A stretch of 64,000 nucleotides of DNA, from contig NZ_NPDM01000001.1 in the NCBI RefSeq assembly GCF_002812085.1, positions 496,001-560,000 of the forward strand, read 5' to 3'. The notes below the pieces were generated by a model. That model was given only the letters and a program-made list of their open reading frames with translations, had not been told where the DNA came from and ran no database searches. This document shows positions 45,792 through 54,783 of this stretch, piece by piece. The DNA is from Leptospira levettii (GTDB taxonomy: Bacteria > Spirochaetota > Leptospiria > Leptospirales > Leptospiraceae). The translations under genes and the position numbers were made by a program. Position 1 is the first letter of the stretch. Each line of letters begins with the position of its first letter.

Positions 45792-47720
45792 ATGAACGAG
45801 GAATCGGATTTTGAAAGGATCTGTCTGTTATGCGCCGAACCTCGTGTTCCCAGTGGACTCACCCAAAAAGGCCGTTTTTTTTGCCAAACATGCCAAAGGG
45901 AATGGATCTTAGAGAAAAGGAAAATCCCTCGTGTTGGTAAAAATGTTCTCAATTCAGAAGAAAAAACAGAATTCCTTTTAGAAAACCTATCCCTCTTTAA
46001 TTCTTCACTGGGTTTAGAAGACCTAATGTTTCGATTCAGTGAGCTGATTGCAGATCGTTTAAAAAAAGATAAAATTGCAATATTTATCACAAACCTAGAG
46101 TTAGGTGAGATTAAATTAGCTCATTATTACTCTAAACAAAAATACTTACAAAGAGCAATTAAACGTTTTACCCTTGATTATGATTTAAGTTACGGAATCC
46201 TTGTGGAAGCTATGGCGAATCGTGAGCCATGTTTTTATAAGTTTAGTGACCAGACTCATCCTTTTTATTCCTTTTATTCAAAACTTACAGGAACAAAGTC
46301 CCAATTAGTATTACCAATCTTATATGCAAATATTGCTGTGGGGATGATTACAATTGATTACGAAGAAGAGGACCCTACCGAATACATCGAAGACGAAGAA
46401 ATCCTTAAAATTGTAGTCGGACAATTTGCGGTATCTCTAAGAAATTCTCTTTTATTCTCCAAATCAAAAAATCAGTCAAATCATTTCAGAAGTTTGCACA
46501 CAGCGGCTCTTACACTTAGCCAACTCTATTTAAACAATCATAATGAAATGATACGAATGATCCTACTCACTTTGTCTGGGATTGTAGACTCCTCTATTTC
46601 CTGTTTAATTGAATACCCAATTGATAGCGCTAAAGCTAAGGTATTTAAAGTGTATCGAGATTTGGATAATTATGAATTAAAAACTCATACAGAATCTATT
46701 GAATCAAAAGAATTAACTTCAATTTTACAAACAAAAGAGATTATGACAACTGATCCCTCTAAAATTCCAATCTTAAAAACATTAGGAATCATTGGGAAAG
46801 AATCAATGATTGTTCCAGTCAAATTAGAAAATGGAACCATCTGTATTTTCATATTAGCAAAACAAGATAGTAGATTTCCAAATGAAGAGATCGAAGCTTT
46901 AAATGCATTTGTTTCCCTTGCTCGAATCACAATGGAAAATTCCAACTTGTACCAAAACCTTTCAAACAAAGAAAGATTGGAAAAAGAAATTGAAATTGCA
47001 AAAGAAATCCAAAGTAATCTTTTACCCAGAAATACTCCTGAAGCGGAAGGTTTTTCCTTTGGTGGATTCATGGTTCCTGCTCGTGGAATTGGTGGTGATT
47101 ATTACGATTTTATCCTTTCACCGAATCGAAATGAATTATTTGTCTGTATCGGAGATGTGAGTGGTAAAGGTGTAGCTGCCGGACTTGTGATGGCTACTGT
47201 CAGAACCATATTACATTCGCTTGTGAGAGTCAAAGATTCACCTTGGGAAATTCTAAACGACATTAACAATTATCTGTATTCTAGTTATAAGGAAGCCATT
47301 ACACCTCGATTTATGAGTATGATTTTGATTCGTTGGAATTTAGTGACCGATGAAGTTGATGTGTCTGGTGCAGGTCATGGAAATTTTTACCATTACCAAG
47401 TGAACCAAAAGTCTTTACAATCTATTGAAACAGGTGGAGTCATTTTGGGAATTAGTCCCGATATATCAAAATTCAAAAATGAATCTAAATTACAATTCCA
47501 TGCAGGAGATACAATTTTACTTTTTACAGATGGGGTAACGGAAGCTCTCAATGCCTCGGAAAAACAATACGGTGAACCAAGTCTAGAAAAAAGTTTCCTT
47601 TCGAATATAGAATTAGAACCAAAAAAGATTCTAGAGAATATCTATTTGGATCTAAAAGAATTTGTCAAAGAACAGGAACAACACGATGATATCACTATGG
47701 TGGCTGTGAGAAAAATATGA
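45792..47720 (+). CDS. GAF-domain PP2C (SpoIIE-type) phosphatase with zinc ribbon
   Basis: 642 residues from ATG 45792; GTG at 45789 is one codon upstream. The N-terminus carries a four-Cys zinc-ribbon motif (CLLCAEPRVPSGLTQKGRFFCQTC). Two GAF-like domains follow (about 65-230 and 240-385). The PP2C domain runs from about 400 to 640 with RGIGGDYYDFI, IGDVSGKGVAAGLVM, FTDGVTEALN and HDDITMVAVRK; all catalytic Asp are kept. It is a soluble RsbU-like regulator, probably acting on an anti-anti-sigma factor. It is followed directly (4-base overlap) by tilS. Confidence 0.9.
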   Translation: MNEESDFERICLLCAEPRVPSGLTQKGRFFCQTCQREWILEKRKIPRVGKNVLNSEEKTEFLLENLSLFNSSLGLEDLMFRFSELIADRLKKDKIAIFITNLELGEIKLAHYYSKQKYLQRAIKRFTLDYDLSYGILVEAMANREPCFYKFSDQTHPFYSFYSKLTGTKSQLVLPILYANIAVGMITIDYEEEDPTEYIEDEEILKIVVGQFAVSLRNSLLFSKSKNQSNHFRSLHTAALTLSQLYLNNHNEMIRMILLTLSGIVDSSISCLIEYPIDSAKAKVFKVYRDLDNYELKTHTESIESKELTSILQTKEIMTTDPSKIPILKTLGIIGKESMIVPVKLENGTICIFILAKQDSRFPNEEIEALNAFVSLARITMENSNLYQNLSNKERLEKEIEIAKEIQSNLLPRNTPEAEGFSFGGFMVPARGIGGDYYDFILSPNRNELFVCIGDVSGKGVAAGLVMATVRTILHSLVRVKDSPWEILNDINNYLYSSYKEAITPRFMSMILIRWNLVTDEVDVSGAGHGNFYHYQVNQKSLQSIETGGVILGISPDISKFKNESKLQFHAGDTILLFTDGVTEALNASEKQYGEPSLEKSFLSNIELEPKKILENIYLDLKEFVKEQEQHDDITMVAVRKI

Positions 47721-49017
47721 ACTTTGCAATTCCAGTCTCCATCTCTGCCCATTTTGAATCAATGCTCAAACGAATGGGCAACAATCTACCAAATCATTGG
47801 GTTTCAAACAAAACTAAATTTTTACTTTCCTATTCCGGAGGAAAAGACTCCAGTATCCTTCTTTTATTTCTTAAATACCTAAAAGACAAATACAAAATCG
47901 AAACTCCACATTTGTTTTATCTCTCACATGGAATCAGAGAAATCGAAAAAGAAGAGTCTGAAATGCAAATTTATCTAGAAAACTTTGGTTTCCCCGTTTC
48001 GTTTGTAAAAAAAAAATTCCAAAACTCGCTTTAAAACTAAAAAAAGGGCTCGAAGAAACTGGTAGATTAGTCCGTTACCATGAACTGAAAAAAATTACGA
48101 GAACAAATCCATCTGTGATTCTAACAGGTCACCACTGCAAAGATTATACGGAATCTATATTCTTACACCTAACAAGAGGAGGTGGAAAAAAATCGTTTTA
48201 TACACTTCCTCCCTTTGATGGCGAACGTTTTTTACCTTTAGTATTCTTAGAAGACCATGAATTAAAGGATCTATATGAATATATAAAAACTCAATTGCGA
48301 ATTTTTGAAGATGAATCAAATTCAGATCCCGTTTACAAACGAAATCGAATCCGAATGGAATTATTACCCATTTTAGAACGAGAGAAATGGAATTTTTATA
48401 AAACATATTGGAATTTCCATGATCGAACCCAACTCAATATCCAATTTGATGGTTTCACGAGTCCAAACCAAACGATATCACCCAAAATGTTTCGGATTCC
48501 TCATGAAACATGGATGAGTTTAAATTTATCAGCTAAAAAAGAATTAATCGACTTTCATTTAAAACTGATGGGAATGTACCCACTTTATAAATCTGGATTT
48601 GAGAATTTCCACCTTCAATCTGAAGGAGAAAGAGCATTTTTAGAAAACAAAAATTGTTATTTATACAAATCAAAGTTTGGTGATCTTTTTATCATTGATA
48701 AAAAGTCTTCCGCATTTAAAAAAGCAATCTCTTATCGTGAAGGGAACCAACTTACAATTGAATGGAATCAAAACCAATTTAGAATCAAAGACCCTGAAGA
48801 AAGGTATTCACTTGGATCATGGCATCATGGTCAAAAAATTCAAATTCGTTCAGGAAACAAGGAAATTTCAGAATGTATGCGGGAGAATGGTATTCCATTT
48901 TTCCTTAGAACTTTTATTCCCATCCTTTATTTTGAGAATGAACCGATTCAAATTTTATTTTCGCTCTTCTCCAAAAACGAAAAGAATTATCCCAAACGAA
49001 TCTATTTGGAAAGGTGA
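47717..49017 (+). CDS. tilS: tRNA(Ile)-lysidine synthase, interrupted by a -1 frameshift at an A10 run
   Basis: Two frames together make one TilS. The first (47717-48034) has the PP-loop motif LSYSGGKDSSILLLF, then hits a run of ten A at 48007-48016 and goes out of frame to a stop at 48034. The second resumes in the other frame with KIPKLALKLKKGLEETG, before ILTGHHCKDYTESIF (the PP-loop partner motif), and a C-terminal domain to 49017. One added A would join them into about 434 residues. TilS modifies the wobble C of tRNA-Ile(CAU) and is usually essential. Either the window has a sequencing error, the gene is rescued by transcriptional slippage at the A-run, or it is a recent pseudogene. The start at 47717 overlaps the PP2C stop by 4 bases (ATGA). 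Confidence 0.85.
48007..48016 (+). other. A10 homopolymer at the tilS frameshift
   Basis: Ten consecutive A exactly where the two TilS frames part. An eleventh A (or loss of two) restores one continuous frame. Runs of nine or more A are known to cause polymerase slippage in AT-rich bacteria, and also homopolymer errors in sequencing. Confidence 0.85.
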
Positions 49018-49022
49018 TCTAG

Positions 49023-49664
49023 ATGCACAAATATTCCAAAGAAATTCCTTTTCCTGAAACCAAATTTTTCACTTCAATTGCCAAATTGGAAGAAAAGGAA
49101 GATTTAGATTCGGTTCAATCCATTGCGTTTATGGGAAGATCCAACTCTGGGAAATCTAGTTTGCTCAATGCATTATCGAATCATAGAGGTCTTGCAAAAG
49201 TATCAAAAACTCCTGGAAAAACAAAACTAATCAACATTTTCAGAACCAAAGTTGGCTTTAATTTAATCGACTTACCAGGATTTGGTTATTCAAAAGCATC
49301 TCACAAAGAACATAAAGATATGATGAATCTTTTAGAAGGATTTCTCAATTCATGGAAACTACTTAAAGTTTTATTTATACTATGTGATTCTCAAAGGGAG
49401 TTTCCAGAAGAAGAGTTGTCTACAATCGAAGTAGCAATGGAAAAAAAAATTAAACCCGTTGTGATCAGAACTAAGATTGATAAATTAAACCAAAGTGGAC
49501 AACACAAAGTACGTACAGAAATGGAAGATGCAATGAATGAGATAGGAGTTCCGTTTCGCGTATTTTATATTTCTGCAACTACGGGAAGAGGAATAGGAGA
49601 ATTACGAGAATTTATATTAGAAACTCTTGGAATTCAAACAAAGGTATCCAAAGTGGAACCGTAA
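49023..49664 (+). CDS. engB: Ribosome-biogenesis GTPase EngB (YihA/YsxC)
   Basis: 213 residues. EngB is a small GTPase needed for 50S assembly. G1 is FMGRSNSGKSSLLNAL, G2 includes SKTPGKTKLINIF, G3 is DLPGFGYS, G4 RTKIDKLN and G5 SATTGRG, all typical. It begins 5 bases after the tilS stop, so tilS and engB are co-transcribed, a useful reason for the cell to keep reading through tilS. The 3' end overlaps the convergent gene by 31 bases. Confidence 0.93.
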   Translation: MHKYSKEIPFPETKFFTSIAKLEEKEDLDSVQSIAFMGRSNSGKSSLLNALSNHRGLAKVSKTPGKTKLINIFRTKVGFNLIDLPGFGYSKASHKEHKDMMNLLEGFLNSWKLLKVLFILCDSQREFPEEELSTIEVAMEKKIKPVVIRTKIDKLNQSGQHKVRTEMEDAMNEIGVPFRVFYISATTGRGIGELREFILETLGIQTKVSKVEP

Positions 49665-50353
49665 TTTGAATCCATTTTATAATTAAGCATTCCAAATACA
49701 TTGGAGGCCATCATCTTACGAAAATCAGTAAGTAATGCAAAGGTTTCTTTTAATTGTTCTTTGATTCGAAGCAAGCGGACCTCTTCTTCCAATCGTTTTT
49801 TTTCAGATTCCAATTCTTTTTGACGTTCTGTCGAAGTGATATCAGAAGTTTTTTTACTCTTTTCAGATTCTAATCGAGTTTCCAAATCTTTGATTTTTGA
49901 TTCTAAGTTTTTTTCATAACTTCGTTTTTGGATTTCTTTAGGATTATTTCGATCAACTTGTTCAGAAGATTTTTCTTTTGCCTTTTTCTCTTCTTCAGCT
50001 TTTTGTTGGAACAAATCTTGTATCGATTTCCCATCTGAATAGGGTTGTAAACTTGGATCGTCTTCTTGTTTGGAATTTGGTTTTGTCACTGCATGTGTTT
50101 CACCACTGACTGCAACCATTCGACCATCTCGAAGTTCATAATTGATTTTGACTTGAACGGATTGAATTTCTCTTCCTTCTCGGAAGGCTTCATTCTTAAA
50201 TTCTTGGGCGTGGCCTAATTCATGCGAAATGACATGTAAGGCAGACATTGTTTCAGGGGCACTTTCTAATTGTCCATGACCGACATAGTTCACCCTTCGA
50301 TCTCTTTGGAGATCTACATTCATACGGCTGAATGTGGATTCTTCTATTCTCAT
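49634..50353 (-). CDS. HELGH-motif protein with coiled-coil tail (SprA-related)
   Basis: 239 residues. SALHVISHELGHAQEFKNEAFREG near residues 38-60 contains an HExxH zinc-binding motif with a following Glu at the gluzincin-like spacing. The layout fits my recollection of the SprA-related family (PF12118), putative metallopeptidases. A charged coiled coil (SSEQVDRNNPKEIQKRSYEK through LESEKKRLEEEVRLLRIKEQ) takes up the second half. No signal peptide is seen, so it may be cytoplasmic or exported by other means. The last 31 bases overlap engB on the other strand. Confidence 0.65.
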   Translation of the reverse strand: MRIEESTFSRMNVDLQRDRRVNYVGHGQLESAPETMSALHVISHELGHAQEFKNEAFREGREIQSVQVKINYELRDGRMVAVSGETHAVTKPNSKQEDDPSLQPYSDGKSIQDLFQQKAEEEKKAKEKSSEQVDRNNPKEIQKRSYEKNLESKIKDLETRLESEKSKKTSDITSTERQKELESEKKRLEEEVRLLRIKEQLKETFALLTDFRKMMASNVFGMLNYKMDSNYGSTLDTFV

Positions 50354-50430
50354 GAAAACCTAACCACCTAATGGGTACTTCGGTCTGAATGGATAAAAGT
50401 TTAGTATGAAATTGATTTTTTGAAAAGTAA

Positions 50431-50456
50431 AAACTCTCCTAAAATTAGGAGAGTTT
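50431..50456 (-). terminator. Rho-independent terminator
   Basis: AAACTCTCCT (50431-50440) and AGGAGAGTTT (50447-50456) form a perfect 10-bp stem with T-runs on both strands. It ends the DUF1566 lipoprotein gene at 50474 on minus; it lies upstream of the HELGH gene at 50353. Confidence 0.85.
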
Positions 50457-50473
50457 TTGATTGGTTTGAGAAA

Positions 50474-51157
50474 TTAAGGACCTTGTCTCACACAACGGAC
50501 ATAATTCCTTTGTGTTTTTACGACAGACCGTTGGACTCCATAGGATTGACGGTCAAACGAAATTGCAAACGCCGTTTCACCTGGTAAATCGTCTTGGTTA
50601 GACCAAGCAGTCCAATAATCTTCCTCTTGGGTAGATGGAAAAAACTGCAATGTTGCCGCACGTCCAGGAATCACCAATCTTTGGTATTCAATGGGTGTTG
50701 GAACTCGCCAAGTTTGCCCTAAAAAGTGATTATTTTGGCATGCAGCATACAACTCACTTGTTCCCTGGATACTGATGGATGAAAATCCTTGGATGACTTG
50801 TGGGAAGTTGATGGAATTACAAGCATGAGTTTTGGAATCACAAAACGCAACTTGGATTGCACCAGCACGACTGGAATCATAAGGATTGTAAATGGATCCT
50901 TGAGGAGCCCCCAAACAATCGTTAAATCCCGATCGGTAAACTTGTCCGTGTGAACATTTTTGCCAAACTAAATTGGAAATTGCATCGGTCACGGTTCCAT
51001 TACCATTATCACGCAAACTCTGATTTGCCAAGAGGCCTGCGAAAAGTTGGTTGGTTTCTTCTGGACTTAATCCAAAGACATCGTCTACAGGTTTCATTTC
51101 GCAGTTGATGAATAAAGAAATTGCCAAAAGAGCAAAACAGTAATGAAGTTTTTTCAT
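50474..51157 (-). CDS. DUF1566-domain lipoprotein
   Basis: 227 residues from ATG 51157 (MKKLHYCFALLAISLFINC), where the signal ends in a lipobox (LFINC); the frame extends upstream to 51235 inside the barrel gene. The motif RDNGNGTVTDAISNLVWQKC starts a DUF1566 (Lcl-like) domain, followed by WRVPTPIEYQRLV and ending RNYVRCVRQGP, all characteristic. DUF1566 domains occur in secreted adhesin-like proteins. It is 16 bases downstream of the Omp85-like barrel gene, so the pair is probably co-expressed. Confidence 0.85.
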   Translation of the reverse strand: MKKLHYCFALLAISLFINCEMKPVDDVFGLSPEETNQLFAGLLANQSLRDNGNGTVTDAISNLVWQKCSHGQVYRSGFNDCLGAPQGSIYNPYDSSRAGAIQVAFCDSKTHACNSINFPQVIQGFSSISIQGTSELYAACQNNHFLGQTWRVPTPIEYQRLVIPGRAATLQFFPSTQEEDYWTAWSNQDDLPGETAFAISFDRQSYGVQRSVVKTQRNYVRCVRQGP

Positions 51158-51173
51158 AATCTTAATGTGCTCC

Positions 51174-52661
51174 CTAAAATATGTGATTAAAGTTAATAAA
51201 GGTCTGTCTATCTTCATTTGAAATCGCATGATCAAAGTAGATAACTGTTGCTTGGTTCCAAGGAATTCTTAAACCAATACCTCTTGAGTGTTTGTAGTTC
51301 TTTAAGTTGGCATCTTGAGTTCGATCCCAAACTCGCCCTACGTCATAAAACGGAACCAACTGGAAATCAAAGTGTTGCCCACCAAATTCAGCTTCAGCAA
51401 ATTTCCATCTGATCTCAAAGTTTGCATATGCCATTGTTTGGCCAACAAAACGATCTTGTTTGTAACCACGGATAGTTGTTCTACCACCAAGACCTGATTG
51501 GTTGACTTCCGTTCCCCACATGTTACGGTATTCGTAAAATGGTGCGTCTCCGTTTGTTTGGATCATTGCACCACGTGCAGCTAATACAAATTTCTCTAGA
51601 AGTTCAGGAGGTTTATTCGTAAACCAAGTAACTGGGCTTAAGAAAACACGACCGGAAACTAAGTTTTTGTTAAACTCGTAATTCGAGCCAATTGCTTTTG
51701 TGGAACGTTCGTGAGTGTATTCTAAAAACAAACCTCTGTTTGGATCTGGTTCAAAATCTCGTGTGTCATAAACAATACCGGCACGAATGGTATTAGTATA
51801 ACCACCGTTTATACCCAATACTTTTCCATCTTTAGCATCGCGTGTTAGTTTTGTTTCCCCTTGCGGAGTTGTGATGGTACGATCGATGTCTAATAGTCCG
51901 AGGATTCCATCAGCAGGTCCGAGGTATGCATTGTTATTTGTACCATCAAATCTTCGGATGATTTGTTTTGATAAACGAACGCCTGTTACTGTTCTAAGTG
52001 TTCCACCAAAGAACGAGTATTCTCCTGATGTACTAAAGTTAGGATTCTCAATGTCATATCGGTTGTATTTATTATCGCTGACAATTGGAGATTCACCAAC
52101 TCCAGCATCCCCTGGTCTTCTATAACTTAGATTATCCTCGTAATCAGCAAAAGGCGCATTCCTACGGATCCTTCCATTTGGATCGTTTCTTTCTAAGTAC
52201 GAAAGAGGTTGGAGTGTACCTTCCCCAATGCCAAAATATAAGGAGTTTGGATTTCTTTCATATACTGCATCCGCACGTAACCGCCATTTGGTGTCAAATA
52301 TATAGGGTGCATCTAAACTTAACTGGTGGTAAGGAGCACTTTTTGTCGTATTAAAATACTGAGCAAAAATCCTCACACGGTAAGGTGTGTATTCAAACAT
52401 GGGAGAAGTTCGATTCCCATTGTAAAAATACAAAACACGAGCACCGTACCCAATCCCTACGTTCGGATCGGAGTTGATGAGAGGGAGTCCAGTGAAGTAA
52501 CCCCCTTCTTTTTTATTCTTAAAATCACGCTCACTCAATCTCTTCTTTTCAGAGATTTCGAACGGAAGGTCGGTTCGCGGTGCTCTCTCCTGTGCAAAAA
52601 CACTCGATACCATGGAAAAAAATAACAGAAGTATAAAACTTCTCAAAATAGAATTGTACAT
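51174..52661 (-). CDS. Omp85-family barrel protein without POTRA domains
   Basis: 495 residues. Signal peptide LLLFFSMVSSVFAQ. After a short linker the whole chain is a 16-strand-type beta-barrel: the loop GGRTTIRGYKQDRFVGQTM carries the conserved RGY of Omp85 L6, and FVPFYDVGRVWDR and HSRGIGLRIPW are typical barrel strands; the chain ends in Phe (NFNHIF), the C-terminal signal for the BAM complex. No POTRA repeats precede it, so it is not BamA; it belongs to the short bacterial surface antigen/ TamA-like or patatin-free branch. Role unknown, perhaps lipid or lipoprotein transfer, with the downstream DUF1566 lipoprotein. Confidence 0.83.
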   Translation of the reverse strand: MYNSILRSFILLLFFSMVSSVFAQERAPRTDLPFEISEKKRLSERDFKNKKEGGYFTGLPLINSDPNVGIGYGARVLYFYNGNRTSPMFEYTPYRVRIFAQYFNTTKSAPYHQLSLDAPYIFDTKWRLRADAVYERNPNSLYFGIGEGTLQPLSYLERNDPNGRIRRNAPFADYEDNLSYRRPGDAGVGESPIVSDNKYNRYDIENPNFSTSGEYSFFGGTLRTVTGVRLSKQIIRRFDGTNNNAYLGPADGILGLLDIDRTITTPQGETKLTRDAKDGKVLGINGGYTNTIRAGIVYDTRDFEPDPNRGLFLEYTHERSTKAIGSNYEFNKNLVSGRVFLSPVTWFTNKPPELLEKFVLAARGAMIQTNGDAPFYEYRNMWGTEVNQSGLGGRTTIRGYKQDRFVGQTMAYANFEIRWKFAEAEFGGQHFDFQLVPFYDVGRVWDRTQDANLKNYKHSRGIGLRIPWNQATVIYFDHAISNEDRQTFINFNHIF

Positions 52662-52733
52662 TCTCTACCTATTCGCCAAAGAAACTGCCTTATGGTGGGA
52701 AATTTGCAAAATATGTCAAATAGATTCGGAAAT

Positions 52734-53243
52734 TTATGTTTTTTCCACTTCGATTCTGTGTAAAATTAGTAGTACCTCATCTTGTTGGACAAGTTCCCCT
52801 TGTTGTTTCCGGATTTCTTCCACTCGACAAGGGTAAGGAGCTTTGATGGCATTTTCCATTTTCATGGCTTCCAAAATTAACAGCGTTTCCCCTAAACCGT
52901 GTTCGCTTCCCACTGCAGTAGAGATTTGCACTACTTTTCCTGGCATCGGGCTTTTGATCTCAGGGGAAGTTTGGCCAGAAACTTCATAAGAACGTTCTGC
53001 TAATTTTGCATTCCAAGATTCCCCTTTCCAATGGAAAAAAATTTCATTTCGAATCTTGAGAAATTTAAGTAAGGAACCGTCTTTCATCTGTACAGTGACT
53101 AAATTTTGGTCCTGGGGTTTGATACCTTCTATCAGAGAATCGGATTCAATGGTATAGGTTTGGTTTTCCAAACGTACACGAATGCGATTGCCACTCACAT
53201 GTACCGATGTTGGTTTCGATTTAGTTTCAAATAAAAAATCCAT
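52734..53243 (-). CDS. Biotin carboxyl carrier protein (acyl-CoA carboxylase subunit)
   Basis: 169 residues. The C-terminal biotinyl domain has the EAMKMEN motif around residue 124 with the biotinylated Lys, preceded by IKSPMPGKVVQIST and followed by YPCRVEEI, the standard fold. The N-terminal half (FLFETKSKPTSVHVSGNRIRVR) is a beta-rich spacer. It carries CO2 on biotin from the carboxylase to a carboxyltransferase. The gene lies 9 bases downstream of the biotin carboxylase. No carboxyltransferase is in the window. Confidence 0.88.
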   Translation of the reverse strand: MDFLFETKSKPTSVHVSGNRIRVRLENQTYTIESDSLIEGIKPQDQNLVTVQMKDGSLLKFLKIRNEIFFHWKGESWNAKLAERSYEVSGQTSPEIKSPMPGKVVQISTAVGSEHGLGETLLILEAMKMENAIKAPYPCRVEEIRKQQGELVQQDEVLLILHRIEVEKT

Positions 53244-53252
53244 TCTGCTACC

Positions 53253-54689
53253 TTATGCGTTCCAAGGATCTACGTTCTGTTTTGATGAGAAAAAAAGACC
53301 CGCTAACGCAAATTTGAGTTCTTCTTTTGTATTCTCTTTTAAGAGTTCCACTTCATGGTCTGCGATGTAATGAGTGGAAACCTTTCCTTGGAAAAATTCT
53401 TTTGTTGATACTAATTTTTGCAAAAACTGCAAATTCGTTTTGGGGCCAAATACAATCGTCTCAGATAAACATTCAATTAATCGCTGAATGGCTGTTTCAC
53501 GATCTTCTCCCCAGACAATTAGTTTTGCGATCATGGGGTCATAATACATTGTGATTTCTGATCCCGTTACCACTCCTGAATCGATCCTTAAGTCTTCTCT
53601 TGTAGGAAAGGACAAATGATGGATTTTTCCGATTGAAGGTAAAAAACCTTCTTTGGGGTCTTCTGCGTAAATTCGCACTTCGACCGCATGTCCTTTTTGG
53701 GGAGGTGTTTGGAGAATCGGAAGTGGTTCTCCTTGGCATACTCGAATTTGCCATTCTACTAAATCAAGTCCCGTTGTCATTTCTGTGACAGGGTGTTCCA
53801 CTTGTAAACGAGTGTTCATTTCTAAAAAATAAAACTCACCACTCTCACCTAATATGAATTCTACGGTGCCTGCACCTTCATATTGAACAGCTTTGCCTGC
53901 CATGACAGCTGCCTCTGCCATTTTAGATTTTAAAGAGGATGGAAAATTGGGAGCTGGTGTTTCTTCGACAACCTTTTGGTGCCTTCTTTGTAAGGAACAA
54001 TCCCTTTCGTGAAGGTGGATGATGTTGCCTTGGGTATCACCAAAAATTTGGAACTCAACATGCCTTGGATTCACAATGTATTTTTCTAATAAGATACGAT
54101 CATCACCAAAAGCTGACATCGCTTCTCGTTTCGCAGATAAAATGCCTGATTCTAACTCTTCTGGTGAATTGATACGTCGCATACCCTTTCCACCACCACC
54201 AGCACTCGCCTTTGCCATGACAGGGTATCCAATTTTATCAGCTTCCTTTTTGAAAACAGACATCTCTTGGGATTGACCTTCATAACCTGGCACAACTGGA
54301 ACTCCACTTTTAGCAACTAATATGCGTGAGCCGATCTTGTCACCCATGGCTTCAATCGAGTGGGGTTTAGGTCCGATGAATCGAATTCCGTGTTGTTCTA
54401 ATTTTTTAGCAAAGTCTGTATTTTCGGATAAAAATCCATAACCAGGATGGACTGCATCGGCACCAGTTGCCAAACAAGCTTCGATCACTTTGTCCACATT
54501 TAAGTAAGAAGAACGCGCATCTGTTCCGCCTAAAGGGTAGGCTTCGTCGGCGCTTAAAACGAACAAACTTTGAGAATCGGGATCAGAATAAACAGCAACT
54601 GTTTTGATCCCAATTTTTTTTGCAGTGCGTATGACTCGTACAGCAATTTCACCACGATTGGCGATGAGTATTTTTTGGATCGGCTTCAT
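53253..54689 (-). CDS. Biotin carboxylase subunit of an acyl-CoA carboxylase
   Basis: 478 residues from ATG 54689 (MKPIQKILIANRGEIAVRVI); the frame extends to 54770 but the family begins here. ATP-grasp landmarks are AKASAGGGGKGMR and EFILGESGEFYFLEMNTRLQVEHPVTEM, with the C-terminal biotin-carboxylase part RIYAEDPKEGFLPSIGKI. It carboxylates the biotin of the carrier encoded 9 bases downstream. Such separate BC plus BCCP pairs belong to acetyl-, propionyl- or methylcrotonyl-CoA carboxylases; the missing carboxyltransferase must be elsewhere and would decide the substrate. It is divergent from the LTA-synthase-like gene. Confidence 0.92.
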   Translation of the reverse strand: MKPIQKILIANRGEIAVRVIRTAKKIGIKTVAVYSDPDSQSLFVLSADEAYPLGGTDARSSYLNVDKVIEACLATGADAVHPGYGFLSENTDFAKKLEQHGIRFIGPKPHSIEAMGDKIGSRILVAKSGVPVVPGYEGQSQEMSVFKKEADKIGYPVMAKASAGGGGKGMRRINSPEELESGILSAKREAMSAFGDDRILLEKYIVNPRHVEFQIFGDTQGNIIHLHERDCSLQRRHQKVVEETPAPNFPSSLKSKMAEAAVMAGKAVQYEGAGTVEFILGESGEFYFLEMNTRLQVEHPVTEMTTGLDLVEWQIRVCQGEPLPILQTPPQKGHAVEVRIYAEDPKEGFLPSIGKIHHLSFPTREDLRIDSGVVTGSEITMYYDPMIAKLIVWGEDRETAIQRLIECLSETIVFGPKTNLQFLQKLVSTKEFFQGKVSTHYIADHEVELLKENTKEELKFALAGLFFSSKQNVDPWNA

Positions 54690-54783
54690 GTGAGTAGGAT
54701 CAAAACTAAAGAATAGCGAAAATAAATCAACAGAAAGATCGTAAGTGAATTGACCATCCCAATCATTCACAAATTCTTTTTTT

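Noticed and set aside
45782..45798. TGGCAC as a sigma-54 -24 element
   Set aside because: It is at the start codon and lacks the TTGC -12 element at the right spacing.
45647..46090. 147-residue minus-strand frame at the start of the GAF-PP2C gene
   Set aside because: Shadow of the zinc-ribbon coding part and divergent promoter region.
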